Source: a virus
Virus record (IMG/VR): IMGVR_UViG_3300021075_000004
Coordinates: 1 to 41,707 of that record
Length of the DNA: 41,707 nt
Strand: one strand, 5' to 3'
Positions 31,851 through 37,998 of the stretch are shown piece after piece (the first letter of the stretch is position 1; the number at the start of each line of letters is the position of its first letter). The position numbers and the translations under genes are program-made. Under the pieces are notes generated by a model. That model had not been told where the DNA came from, searched no databases, and was given only the letters and a program-made list of their open reading frames with translations.

Positions 31851-32131
31851 TTGTTGCGCCCCATCATGCGGCCGACCGAGTCGCCGTCGTCCTTGCCTGG
31901 GAACAGGGCGCCCGTGAGGTCGGTCCATGCCCCCATCGCGTCGGTCGCCAACTCCTTGAGCTCCTCGGCCTGGCTCGATAGCTTGTCGGCGATTGCGTGC
32001 CACTCGTCGCACTCCTGGCGAAGCTCGTCCCGCTCGGCGTAGATGCGGGGTGCGACTCGCTCAAGTTCGTCGGCGGTGAGGAAGTACCCTTCCCCCTTGA
32101 GTAGCTCGTTCAGGATTCCCGTGTCGCTCAT
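31847..32131 (-). CDS. Hypothetical coiled-coil protein
   Basis: 94 residues, ribosome site AAGGGAGAGG. After GILNELLKGEGYFLTADELERVAP comes a long helix (YAERDELRQECDEWHAIADKLSSQAEELKELA) likely to be a coiled coil. No family recognised. A GGGGCCCC hairpin stands in its leader. Confidence 0.6.
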   Translation of the reverse strand: MSDTGILNELLKGEGYFLTADELERVAPRIYAERDELRQECDEWHAIADKLSSQAEELKELATDAMGAWTDLTGALFPGKDDGDSVGRMMGRNK

Positions 32132-32150
32132 CGTCCCTCTCCCTTCACTG

Positions 32151-32171
32151 GGGGCCCCTGGTTGGGGCCCC
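32151..32171 (-). terminator. GC hairpin in the leader of the coiled-coil gene
   Basis: Two GGGGCCCC arms pair around a 5-base loop. It lies in the 110-base gap between two genes and just before the ribosome site, so it could end the upstream transcript or act in the leader. Confidence 0.5.
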
Positions 32172-32241
32172 GCTTCTCTGGGCTTCGCGGCGGGTTCCGC
32201 GCGGTTGCGTCGCTCTGCCCGCCGTCCTTCGTCCTCGGGGC

Positions 32242-32514
32242 CTAGTTGGCCCTGTCCTCGTAGTAGCCCTCGGCTTCGTCCCTAACGTAGTCGCCTACGG
32301 CGGCTATCGTGCCGTTGAGAATGGCTGCGCGGTAAGCTGCGTGCCACTCGGCGTAGTTGGCGTAGTCCTCGTGGGCTGGGTTCTTCTTCTCGGGCTTGGC
32401 CTCGGCGTAAACCTTGGTCGGGGTTGTGTAGGCTGCGGCCTCGGCGGCTGCGTACGCGGCCGCGTCGTAGCCGTACTTCTCGGCTGCGGTGGTGGCGTGT
32501 CCTGTGTTGGTCAT
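32242..32514 (-). CDS. Ala/Tyr-rich hypothetical protein
   Basis: 90 residues, ATG at 32514 after GACGAGGAAA. The chain is Ala- and Tyr-rich (YDAAAYAAAEAAAYTTPTKVYAEA; DYANYAEWHAAYRAAIL) with regularly spaced tyrosines, probably helical. It has its own promoter and ACGGG-loop leader. No family recognised. Confidence 0.65.
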   Translation of the reverse strand: MTNTGHATTAAEKYGYDAAAYAAAEAAAYTTPTKVYAEAKPEKKNPAHEDYANYAEWHAAYRAAILNGTIAAVGDYVRDEAEGYYEDRAN

Positions 32515-32540
32515 TTTCCTCGTCCCCTTCGGTTCTGGCT

Positions 32541-32555
32541 GGGGGCCCGTCCCCC
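32541..32555 (-). promoter_or_regulatory. Leader hairpin with ACGGG loop (copy at 32.5 kb)
   Basis: GGGGG-ACGGG-CCCCC on the minus strand, between promoter and ribosome site. The stem differs from the other copies; the loop is the same. Confidence 0.7.
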
Positions 32556-32567
32556 TGCTCTAGTATC

Positions 32568-32595
32568 AGTATACCCATACCCACACTAATAACAA
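32568..32595 (-). promoter_or_regulatory. Sigma70-like promoter for the Ala/Tyr-rich gene
   Basis: -35 TTGTTA, 16-base spacer ending GTATGGG, and -10 TATACT. Confidence 0.75.
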
Positions 32596-32674
32596 CCTCA
32601 TTTCTGAGATTCACGAAAGAATCTTTAGAGCCAGTCCAGAGCCAGTCCAGGGCCCGTCCAGAGTCCAGGGCGAA

Positions 32675-32720
32675 GGGTAGGGTTCGAGGGTAGGGTTCGA
32701 GGGTGGGGTTCGAGGGTAGG
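32675..32720. repeat. 13-bp tandem repeats (iteron-like)
   Basis: GGGTAGGGTTCGA occurs at 32675-32687 and 32688-32700, a one-mismatch copy at 32701-32713, and half a unit after it. AGAGCCAGTCC-like words repeat at 32629-32670. The array lies between the ArdC-like gene terminator and the next promoter, and codes for nothing evident. A protein-binding array is plausible. Confidence 0.75.
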
Positions 32721-32730
32721 CTGCAAGCGT

Positions 32731-32761
32731 GAGCCCTAGGGGGCGTGTACCCCCAGGGCTC
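32731..32761 (-). terminator. Terminator hairpin after the ArdC-like gene
   Basis: GAGCCCT-x-GGGGG pairs with CCCCC-AGGGCTC, 12 base pairs with one bulge and a 6-base loop, 24 bases after the stop codon. No U-run is seen. Confidence 0.65.
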
Positions 32762-32785
32762 GGTGACTGGGTCTTAGGTTCGACC

Positions 32786-33670
32786 CTACGCGGCCTGGGC
32801 GACTGGTTCGGCGTCCGTGTACTCCACCGCCCGCCCCAGAATGTGGTCGGCGGCCTTGCCCGCGGCGCTGGCGGCGCGAATCGCCAGGTGGGTGTCGGCT
32901 GCAATCTTCGTGCGCCAGGAGTCGATGTAGGAGGCGCTCCGCTCGATGGTGGTTTCCAGGCCTGCCTCGGAGGCCAGGTACGCGGCGCCGAACTCTGCGA
33001 TTAGCTCCTCCTCGCCGTACTGGTAGCTCCCGAAGTGGTCGAGCTTGGTCACTCCGTCCCGTGCCAGGCGGCCCGCCGAGCCCGTGCTGTGGGTCATCTC
33101 GTGGAAGCGGGTCGAGTAGTAGGCAGGCGCGTCGTGGAAGGCGCTCATGGCGGGTAGCTCGATTATGTCCAGCTTCGGAATGTAGTGGGCCGAATCGCCG
33201 CGGTGGAACGTCTCGGGCCCGTCCGCGTACCCCTGGCAGATGGCCTCGGCTGCCTCGATGGGGTCTTGGCTCCCGTTGCGCTCGGGCGCCTCCAGCCCGT
33301 CGGCCTGGTCGAGGTTGAATACGGGGATGCTGCGGAGGAGATAGAAGGCGCTCCGCGACTCCTGGCCGTCCGCGTCGACCTCCCGCTTGACTACGGGCTT
33401 GGCGATGATGATGTGGGTGGCGTGCTCGCCCTTGCGAATCTGGCCGCCCGCCTTGCGCGCCTGGCCGTAGGTAAGCCAGTACGGGGTCGAGTGCCCTGTC
33501 ATCTCCAGTAGTGCGGGGTTGATTCCGCGGTAGCGGTGGCCGCTGATTAGGTTCTGGTGGCAATCCCCGGGCTTGTCCCAGGGCGCCGTGCCCTCGTCGA
33601 GCTTCGCCAGAATCGCGTTGGTCACCTCCTGGTAGATATCCTTGGGTGCCTTGTGCGCTGACTTCCTCAT
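32786..33670 (-). CDS. ArdC-like antirestriction protein with zincin domain
   Basis: 294 residues. The N-terminal ~120 residues match the ArdC ssDNA-binding domain (DIYQEVTNAILAKLDEGTAPWDKP, GHRYRGINPALL, YWLTYGQARKAGGQIRKGEHA). The C-terminal part is a zincin-like metallopeptidase with HEMTH at 190-194 and a downstream EELIAEFGAAYL that can give the third ligand. ArdC proteins protect incoming DNA from restriction on plasmids and phages. A GTGA-type overlap of 4 bases joins it to the next upstream gene. Fits early expression on DNA entry. Confidence 0.88.
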   Translation of the reverse strand: MRKSAHKAPKDIYQEVTNAILAKLDEGTAPWDKPGDCHQNLISGHRYRGINPALLEMTGHSTPYWLTYGQARKAGGQIRKGEHATHIIIAKPVVKREVDADGQESRSAFYLLRSIPVFNLDQADGLEAPERNGSQDPIEAAEAICQGYADGPETFHRGDSAHYIPKLDIIELPAMSAFHDAPAYYSTRFHEMTHSTGSAGRLARDGVTKLDHFGSYQYGEEELIAEFGAAYLASEAGLETTIERSASYIDSWRTKIAADTHLAIRAASAAGKAADHILGRAVEYTDAEPVAQAA

Positions 33671-33843
33671 GACGCCGCCTCCTCCGCAATCGCTATCCGA
33701 ATCCTCTGTCCCCAGGCCTCGCTCTGGCCCTCGCGGACTATCCGCTCCGCGTCGGCCTTGGTCGGCGCCTCGGCGCCCGCCTCGTAGGCCTCCATCCCGC
33801 CGCGCTCGTTGCGGGCGTAGTAGGTGACTTTGTACTTGGCCAC
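33667..33843 (-). CDS. Small hypothetical protein before ArdC
   Basis: 58 residues from the GTG at 33843 after GAGGGGG; a GTG at 33885 would overlap the gene before. The pattern is a strand (YKVTYYARNERGGMEAYEAG), a helix (TKADAERIVREGQ) and a strand (RIRIAIAEEAAS). It looks like a small alpha/beta domain. No family recognised. Confidence 0.55.
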   Translation of the reverse strand: MAKYKVTYYARNERGGMEAYEAGAEAPTKADAERIVREGQSEAWGQRIRIAIAEEAAS

Positions 33844-33857
33844 TTCGTCCGCCCCCT

Positions 33858-34055
33858 CTACGCTGCCGCGTCCGCGGGGCTCCACTTACTAGTGGTCACT
33901 CTGCCCGAGCGGCCGCCTGCGTGCTTGGCGAAGGCGCTGGCGCCCTTGTGGCTGCGGTGCCCGCGCGGCGCCCTAATGTCCTCGGCGTACGCGGCCCTCT
34001 CGTTCCGTGCCTGCTCCGCGTACCTGGCCCTGTCGGCTGCGCTCCCTGTAGTCAT
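33858..34055 (-). CDS. Small basic protein behind an early-type promoter
   Basis: 65 residues, ATG at 34055 after GAGAGGAGCAGGAA. Helical and Arg/Ala-rich at first (AADRARYAEQARNERAAYAEDI), then a basic Gly/Ser/Lys part (HRSHKGASAFAKHAGGRSGR) that may bind nucleic acid. A longer reading beginning in the promoter is rejected. Confidence 0.65.
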   Translation of the reverse strand: MTTGSAADRARYAEQARNERAAYAEDIRAPRGHRSHKGASAFAKHAGGRSGRVTTSKWSPADAAA

Positions 34056-34074
34056 TTCCTGCTCCTCTCGGCGT

Positions 34075-34092
34075 GGGCTCCCCGTGGCGCCC
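34075..34092 (-). promoter_or_regulatory. Leader hairpin with ACGG loop (copy at 34.1 kb)
   Basis: GGGC-g-CC-ACGG-GG-a-GCCC: a 6-bp stem with one internal mismatch around ACGG, at the same place in the leader as the other copies. Confidence 0.55.
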
Positions 34093-34101
34093 TCTAGTGT
34101 A

Positions 34102-34129
34102 AGTATACCCATACTAGCGCCGAATACAA
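34102..34129 (-). promoter_or_regulatory. Sigma70-like promoter for the small basic protein
   Basis: -35 TTGTAT, 16-base spacer ending GTATGGG, and -10 TATACT. Confidence 0.75.
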
Positions 34130-34159
34130 CCCACTTCCACAAAGAGGTTTCGGGGAGGC

Positions 34160-34351
34160 CTAGCGGGTCTGGTAGGTGCTGATGTAGCGGGCGCCGCACT
34201 TGAGGCAGACCCCGCGGAACGTGCCAGTCTCGGCGATGCAGGCTCGGCGGTTTGGGGCCTCGACCCTGTCGACCACGACGGCTCGGATGATGACGATGGT
34301 GCCGCATCTACGGCATCCCTGGCGGTACTCGGTCGGGAGCTCCATCCTCAT
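34160..34351 (-). CDS. Zinc-ribbon protein
   Basis: 63 residues, ATGA overlap with the preceding gene. CRRCG near the start and CLKCG near the end frame a strand-rich middle (TIVIIRAVVVDRVEA), the layout of a zinc ribbon. Function unknown. Confidence 0.65.
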   Translation of the reverse strand: MRMELPTEYRQGCRRCGTIVIIRAVVVDRVEAPNRRACIAETGTFRGVCLKCGARYISTYQTR

Positions 34352-34617
34352 GCCCCCTTGGAGTTGCAGAGCCCGCACTTGCCGTTCGGCGTCGGCATGA
34401 AGTACGAACCTCCGCAGGTGGCGCATCGCTTCTCGTCGGTATGGGCTCGGGCCCCGCGCTTGGTGTTGCGGTGGTAGTCGGGCTCCTCGTAGTGTACGGG
34501 CGGTGGAGGGGCGAACAGCTCGCCCTGCTCGACGTCGGCGGGGGCGTGGTATCGGCAGGCCCGACACTGACCCCCAGGCGCAAGGTCGTGCCCGTCCCGA
34601 TTGCAGTTCCGTGTCAT
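34348..34617 (-). CDS. Zinc-finger-like protein
   Basis: 89 residues, ATGA overlap with the tiny membrane gene. Two metal-type clusters: CNRDGHDLAPGGQCRACRYH near the start and CATCG...CGLC near the end. The middle is Pro- and His-rich. Function unknown; possibly nucleic acid binding. Confidence 0.65.
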   Translation of the reverse strand: MTRNCNRDGHDLAPGGQCRACRYHAPADVEQGELFAPPPPVHYEEPDYHRNTKRGARAHTDEKRCATCGGSYFMPTPNGKCGLCNSKGA

Positions 34618-34703
34618 CGCTCTCTCCCTTCCAGGTATGCGGCGGCCCCGACTATCGCCAGGGTGAGTACCAGGATGGCGCCTACCAACTGTAATCCGTT
34701 CAT
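34614..34703 (-). CDS. Tiny membrane protein
   Basis: 29 residues. The ATG at 34703 follows GGAGGATATACGG. One transmembrane helix (LVGAILVLTLAIVGAAAYL) fills most of the chain, then a charged EGRER end. ATGA overlaps on both sides support it as a real gene. Function unknown. Confidence 0.6.
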   Translation of the reverse strand: MNGLQLVGAILVLTLAIVGAAAYLEGRER

Positions 34704-34987
34704 CCGTATATCCTCCTTCGCTCGGTGGCTTGGAACACGTCCATGTTGAGTGTGTCGGCGGTCACCATCGCGGCGCGCTCGGATGCGTAACAGTCGGGCC
34801 CGTCCTTGGAGTGGATGCGGCCCACCCTGGGGAACACGGGGTATTGGTACTTGCCGTCGTCGGCGTACTTCCCTTCCACGCGCAGCGAGGTATCGCGTAC
34901 CTCCCAGGACTTGAGCCCTGCGCGGTAGACCTTAAACGGGCCCCTAATGCCGCTGTAGGTGTGGTGAGCGCTCATGGGTAGTGTCAC
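34700..34987 (-). CDS. Hypothetical protein
   Basis: 95 residues if translation starts at the GTG at 34987 (GTGA overlap); an ATG at 34975 (MSAHHTYSG) is as likely. The sequence is mixed, with RGPFKVYRAGLKSWEVRDTSL and DGPDCYASERAAMVTADTLNMDVFQA; the latter looks like a small substrate- or DNA-binding helix. No family recognised. Confidence 0.6.
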   Translation of the reverse strand: MTLPMSAHHTYSGIRGPFKVYRAGLKSWEVRDTSLRVEGKYADDGKYQYPVFPRVGRIHSKDGPDCYASERAAMVTADTLNMDVFQATERRRIYG

Positions 34988-35211
34988 CGCCCAATCGCCT
35001 TGAGGAAGGCCGCTAGCGCGTCCTCCTGCGTCCAGAACGCCTCCAAGACTTCGAGGCCCTCGGTGACCGTGACTCGGTTCACGTCCTTGGCCCAGGTCGT
35101 GTCGTCCGATGCGAGGTCAAGGGCGCGGTATATATCGTCGCTGCCGACCTCGAAGCGTCGGATGATTGTCGAGTTCTTGTTGTAGCACTTGACCATGAGG
35201 GTAACGGCCAT
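34984..35211 (-). CDS. Small hypothetical protein
   Basis: 75 residues, ATG at 35211, two bases after the preceding stop. The pattern is strand (TLMVKCYNKNSTIIRRFEV), helix (DIYRALDLASDD), strand (VNRVTVTEG) and helix (AFWTQEDALAAFLKAIG), a compact alpha/beta domain. No family recognised. Confidence 0.65.
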   Translation of the reverse strand: MAVTLMVKCYNKNSTIIRRFEVGSDDIYRALDLASDDTTWAKDVNRVTVTEGLEVLEAFWTQEDALAAFLKAIGR

Positions 35212-35213
35212 GG

Positions 35214-35462
35214 CTATTCGCCCCCTTCGGGTGGCGTCTCGCGCTCGAAGGCTACCCAGCGCGCCGCGCAGAACAGGTAGCCGCCGTCCTCCTTGGTGGT
35301 GACCAGCTTGCCTGGGTTGACGTCGCTCTCGCGCGTCGGGCGGCCATCCTTCGGGTCGAACAGTGGGCACCCCTCGCAGCTCTGGTGTCCGTAGTAGTAG
35401 CCCTCGTCGGGGCAGAGCCCCTTGGCGAGGTCGAGAATGATTCCCTCGGCGGTGCGCCTCAT
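35214..35462 (-). CDS. Small Cys-containing hypothetical protein
   Basis: 82 residues from the ATG at 35462, preceded by GGGGGATGGTAACG; the ATG at 35471 is too close to the ribosome site. Cysteines in GLCPDEGYYYGHQSCEGCPLF and YLFCAARW suggest a metal site. No family recognised. Confidence 0.6.
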   Translation of the reverse strand: MRRTAEGIILDLAKGLCPDEGYYYGHQSCEGCPLFDPKDGRPTRESDVNPGKLVTTKEDGGYLFCAARWVAFERETPPEGGE

Positions 35463-35464
35463 CG

Positions 35465-35635
35465 TTACCATCCCCCTTCTTCTAGGTCGCGGTAGGCCAT
35501 CTCCCGCTGGTATGGGTGGTCGTGCATTTCGTGTTCGGTGAGCCGCGCTAGTTCCTCGGCCTGGTCGGTGGCGGCCATGCCCGCTGTGACCTTGGCGGCC
35601 GCCTCGGCTTGGGCTGCCTTGCGCTCGTCGGTCAT
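35465..35635 (-). CDS. Small helical protein behind an early-type promoter
   Basis: 56 residues, ATG at 35635 after GAGAGGAGCGCGAA. Strongly helical and charged (DERKAAQAEAAAKVTAGMAATDQAEELARLTEHEMHD). The reading that starts in the promoter is rejected. Function unknown. Confidence 0.65.
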   Translation of the reverse strand: MTDERKAAQAEAAAKVTAGMAATDQAEELARLTEHEMHDHPYQREMAYRDLEEGGW

Positions 35636-35654
35636 TTCGCGCTCCTCTCGTCTG

Positions 35655-35669
35655 GGGCCCCCGTGGCCC
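35655..35669 (-). promoter_or_regulatory. Leader hairpin with ACGGG loop (copy at 35.7 kb)
   Basis: GGGCC-ACGGG-GGCCC on the minus strand, between the promoter and the ribosome site. Confidence 0.7.
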
Positions 35670-35678
35670 TCTACTATC

Positions 35679-35707
35679 AGTATACCCATACTAGGGTGAA
35701 GTGTAAA
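35679..35707 (-). promoter_or_regulatory. Sigma70-like promoter for the 56-residue helical gene
   Basis: -35 TTTACA, 17-base spacer ending GTATGGG, and -10 TATACT. This is the closest to consensus of the family. Confidence 0.78.
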
Positions 35708-35721
35708 CATCGGTGCGGGCG

Positions 35722-35756
35722 GCGCCCCCGCCTGGAGGGGAAACGGGCGGGGGCGC
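35722..35756 (-). terminator. Terminator hairpin after the zinc-ribbon operon
   Basis: An 11-bp perfect stem (GCGCCCCCGCC with its complement) around a 13-base loop, 71 bases after the stop at 35827 and just before the next promoter. The rest of this 190-base gap holds only the promoter and leader of the next gene. Confidence 0.65.
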
Positions 35757-35826
35757 TCCTGGCCCTGGGGCCGCCGACTCCGCGCTGGTGAGGCGCGGTC
35801 GGGGTGCCAAGCGGCCCTCGGATGGT

Positions 35827-36165
35827 CTATCCGCTGGAGTCTACGACATCTACGACGAGGCCGCAGTCGGCGCATCGCTTCTGCTGGTAGCAGTTCCAGC
35901 CGTGGGGATTCTCCCAGACCGCGCTCCCGTGGGTGCAGGCGTCCTGCCTGACTTTGAGTTCTGCTCGCTCCGATGCGTAGCGTTCGGCCGCGGCCTTCTT
36001 GAGTTCAGCGGCCTCTACCCTCTGGGCCTCCCAATCGTGGGCCTTAGCGGGCGCCGTGTGGTAGCACTTGGGGCAGTTCCAGTCGTATCGCTCGTCGCCG
36101 TTGCGCTTTCTGGTTTCCCAGAGCCTCATCGCGTGGCCGCACTTGGGGCAGTCGGGTCTAGTCAC
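35827..36165 (-). CDS. Double zinc-ribbon protein
   Basis: 112 residues from a GTG at 36165 after GGAGGTG. CPKCGHAM and CPKCYH near the start, then a charged helix (EAAELKKAAAERYASERAELKVRQ) and CYQQKRCADCG near the end. Two metal sites joined by a helix suggest a nucleic acid- or protein-binding adaptor. Last gene of its operon. Confidence 0.65.
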   Translation of the reverse strand: MTRPDCPKCGHAMRLWETRKRNGDERYDWNCPKCYHTAPAKAHDWEAQRVEAAELKKAAAERYASERAELKVRQDACTHGSAVWENPHGWNCYQQKRCADCGLVVDVVDSSG

Positions 36166-36205
36166 TTGGGCACCTCCATGACCTTGTTGCCTTCGACCTT
36201 CATGG

Positions 36206-36421
36206 TCACCACATCTCCCTGTCGTAGTCGCTCATGTCCTCGGCCATATCGGGGCGCCAGCCGCCCAGGCCGCGCTTCATGCGCTCGGTTTCCGCGAGGG
36301 TCACGGGCCCGCCACCCGCTACACATTCGGTGCACCCCATCGGCTCTGAGCCGCACCCGCACCCGCAGAGCGTGTCCTCGTGGGGCTCGTGTTTGGTTCC
36401 GCAGTATCTACAGTCCCTCAT
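36206..36421 (-). CDS. Cys-rich zinc-binding protein
   Basis: 71 residues, ATG at 36421 after a GGAGG-type site. CRYCGTKHEPHEDTLCGCGCG and CTEC supply many metal ligands. The second half (GPVTLAETERMKRGLGGWRPD) is helical. Function unknown. Confidence 0.65.
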   Translation of the reverse strand: MRDCRYCGTKHEPHEDTLCGCGCGSEPMGCTECVAGGGPVTLAETERMKRGLGGWRPDMAEDMSDYDREMW

Positions 36422-36433
36422 CTCGTCCGCCTC

Positions 36434-36688
36434 CTAGTAGTCGTCGTCGTAGCGTTCGCCCGCGTCCAGCGGGTCGACGTCGCGTGCGTGGCACTTGACC
36501 TCCTGGCCGCTCATGTTGTAGATGGCGTCGCAGCCTGGGCAGTCGTTGTCCATCGGGTCTATCAGCTTGACCTCGGCGCCGCAATACTTGCAGATTCCTA
36601 TGTCGCGCTTGACCCGTCGACCGTAGGGGTAGTTCTCGCTCTCCACGGTCACCTCGATGGTGCGTACCTTCTCTATGAACAGCCCCAT
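36434..36688 (-). CDS. Zinc-ribbon protein
   Basis: 84 residues from the ATG at 36688, preceded by AAGGGAGTGGTAACC; the GTG at 36697 lies inside the ribosome site. CKYCG and CPGC (near residues 36 and 53) form a zinc ribbon; the start is strand-rich (LFIEKVRTIEVTVESE) and the end acidic. Function unknown. Confidence 0.65.
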   Translation of the reverse strand: MGLFIEKVRTIEVTVESENYPYGRRVKRDIGICKYCGAEVKLIDPMDNDCPGCDAIYNMSGQEVKCHARDVDPLDAGERYDDDY

Positions 36689-36690
36689 GG

Positions 36691-37116
36691 TTACCACTCC
36701 CTTGTGTCGTAGGGGTCGAACCCGTCATCGTCGGCCGTGGTTACGGCCATCACTCCGTAGGCGTCGAAGCCTTGCTCCTCGTCAATCCGCGCCATATCGG
36801 CTACGAACTCGTCGGCGGCGGCCTGGGCGTCGGCCGCGAAGGTGCTCATGTCTAGCACTTCCTCGGGGTCGAACTCGCCGCAGGGCTCGGCGTAGGGGCA
36901 GGTCGGGCAGGCGCCCTGGTAGGTGCGGCACTCGCAATCCGAGAGCGCCCCGTGCTCGGCTACGAAGGCCTGGGGTTCTGAGCCCCTGACCGTGTACCAA
37001 AGCCGCGCGCCCTCGTCCAGCTCCACCGCGTAGGTCGGGTCGTAGGTGCCGTCCTCCAGGGTGCGCCCCGCTTCTCCCTCAAGGGCCGTTCCGTAGGTGC
37101 CTATGTAGTGGCTCAT
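36691..37116 (-). CDS. Cys-rich hypothetical protein
   Basis: 141 residues, ribosome site GAGGAGGGG. The middle holds CECRTYQGACPTCPYAEPC, a dense Cys cluster able to bind zinc or an iron-sulfur cluster. The rest is acidic. No family recognised. Confidence 0.65.
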   Translation of the reverse strand: MSHYIGTYGTALEGEAGRTLEDGTYDPTYAVELDEGARLWYTVRGSEPQAFVAEHGALSDCECRTYQGACPTCPYAEPCGEFDPEEVLDMSTFAADAQAAADEFVADMARIDEEQGFDAYGVMAVTTADDDGFDPYDTREW

Positions 37117-37118
37117 CG

Positions 37119-37319
37119 TTACCCCTCCTCTCCGTCGAAGCTCGGCTCAATGTTCTCGATTCCCGACTCGCGCTGGGCCATCCGTATCTCGTCCATCGCT
37201 TCGCGGGCCGCCTTGGCTGCCTCCGCGCCGCTGAGCCCCTTGGCCTTGGCCGCCTCAAGTGCTCCGTAGTAGGCCATCGCCCGCTCGTACTCGCTGTCCT
37301 CGGTGGTGTAAATGCTCAT
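37119..37319 (-). CDS. Small helical protein, first gene of the early operon
   Basis: 66 residues, ATG at 37319 after GAAGGGAGCGGGAA. Helical (EYERAMAYYGALEAAKAKGLSGAEAAKAAREAMDEIRMA) with an acidic end. The longer reading from 37373 starts inside the promoter and is rejected. It is the first minus-strand gene beside the GP88-like gene. Confidence 0.65.
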   Translation of the reverse strand: MSIYTTEDSEYERAMAYYGALEAAKAKGLSGAEAAKAAREAMDEIRMAQRESGIENIEPSFDGEEG

Positions 37320-37338
37320 TTCCCGCTCCCTTCGCCTG

Positions 37339-37353
37339 GGGCCCCCGTGGCCC
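37339..37353 (-). promoter_or_regulatory. Leader hairpin with ACGGG loop (copy at 37.3 kb)
   Basis: GGGCC-ACGGG-GGCCC, identical in the stem to the 35.7 kb copy although the surrounding leader differs. Confidence 0.7.
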
Positions 37354-37362
37354 TCTAGTGTC

Positions 37363-37390
37363 AGTATACCCACACCGCGGGAGATTGCAA
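37363..37390 (-). promoter_or_regulatory. Sigma70-like promoter at the head of the early region
   Basis: -35 TTGCAA (self-complementary), 16-base spacer and -10 TATACT on the minus strand. The plus-strand gene at 37423 probably starts from the same control region; its -10 (TTTAGA or TAGACT) is weaker. Confidence 0.7.
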
Positions 37391-37422
37391 CGGTCTAGCG
37401 CGAGAAAGTTTAGACTGAGCCC

Positions 37423-37998
37423 ATGAGCATCCGAGTCGGCAAGAACAACCCAGTGCTGGGAACCATCCAGGGGTTCAGCCTCGTCCCTGGGCGTGACTGT
37501 CCTGGCGGGGCGAAGTGCGGCAGGGACGGATGCTACGCGATGAAGGCCTGGCGCCGATTCCCTGATGTGAGGAAGGCCTGGCTAGCGAACTCACGCGAGG
37601 CCCGAGCCAACCCCGAGGCCTTCTGCCAGGGAGCCGCGGACTACTGCAACTCCCGCGCCCTGGACTACTTCCGACTCCACACGGCGGGCGACTTCTTCTC
37701 CCAGCGATACCTCTGGGCCTGGATGGACGCGGCCGAGGCTTCACCGTCGACACGATACCTTGCCTACACCAAGGCCTTCCGCCTGGACTATGGCGGCCTG
37801 CCCGATAACCTCGTCATCATGTACTCGATGTGGCCAGGCATCAGGGACACCGCGCCGCCAGGCCCGCGGGCGTGGGTGAGCACGGACGACCGAGCCCCTG
37901 ATGGTGCCTACCAGTGCCAAGGGAAGACGACCATCGAGGTCTGCTCGGAGTGCCTGATGTGCTGGACTGGCGTGGATGTGACCTTCCCGTACCGCTAA
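37423..37998 (+). CDS. GP88-like phage protein
   Basis: 191 residues and the only plus-strand gene. Conserved features of the phage GP88 family are visible: an early CPGGAKCGRDGCYAMKAW cysteine motif, RRFPDVRKAWLANSREARANPEAF, FRLHTAGDFFS, and late Cys groups (CSECLMCW). The Cys spacing suggests an iron-sulfur or zinc site. Its biochemical role is not established. No ribosome site is evident, so it may be leaderless or weakly translated. It diverges from the early operon. Confidence 0.8.
   Translation: MSIRVGKNNPVLGTIQGFSLVPGRDCPGGAKCGRDGCYAMKAWRRFPDVRKAWLANSREARANPEAFCQGAADYCNSRALDYFRLHTAGDFFSQRYLWAWMDAAEASPSTRYLAYTKAFRLDYGGLPDNLVIMYSMWPGIRDTAPPGPRAWVSTDDRAPDGAYQCQGKTTIEVCSECLMCWTGVDVTFPYR

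Noticed and set aside
32736-33689. 317-codon frame overlapping the ArdC-like gene
   Set aside because: The same DNA in a different frame encodes the complete ArdC and zincin motifs; this one is an Arg/Pro-rich shadow.
36162-36203. 13-codon frame between the Cys-rich and double zinc-ribbon genes
   Set aside because: It has a coupled start and would carry the next gene's ribosome site, but it is too short to support as a protein gene. It may be a coupling leader.
37319-37373. Extended starts MGIL[IT][LIV]E... for small genes (also near 19386, 32614, 34145 and 35710)
   Set aside because: The ATG of each lies in the GTATGGGTATACTG promoter sequence, upstream of the likely transcript start. A strong ribosome site precedes the inner ATG. 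The shared residues come from the repeated promoter and leader, not from a protein family.
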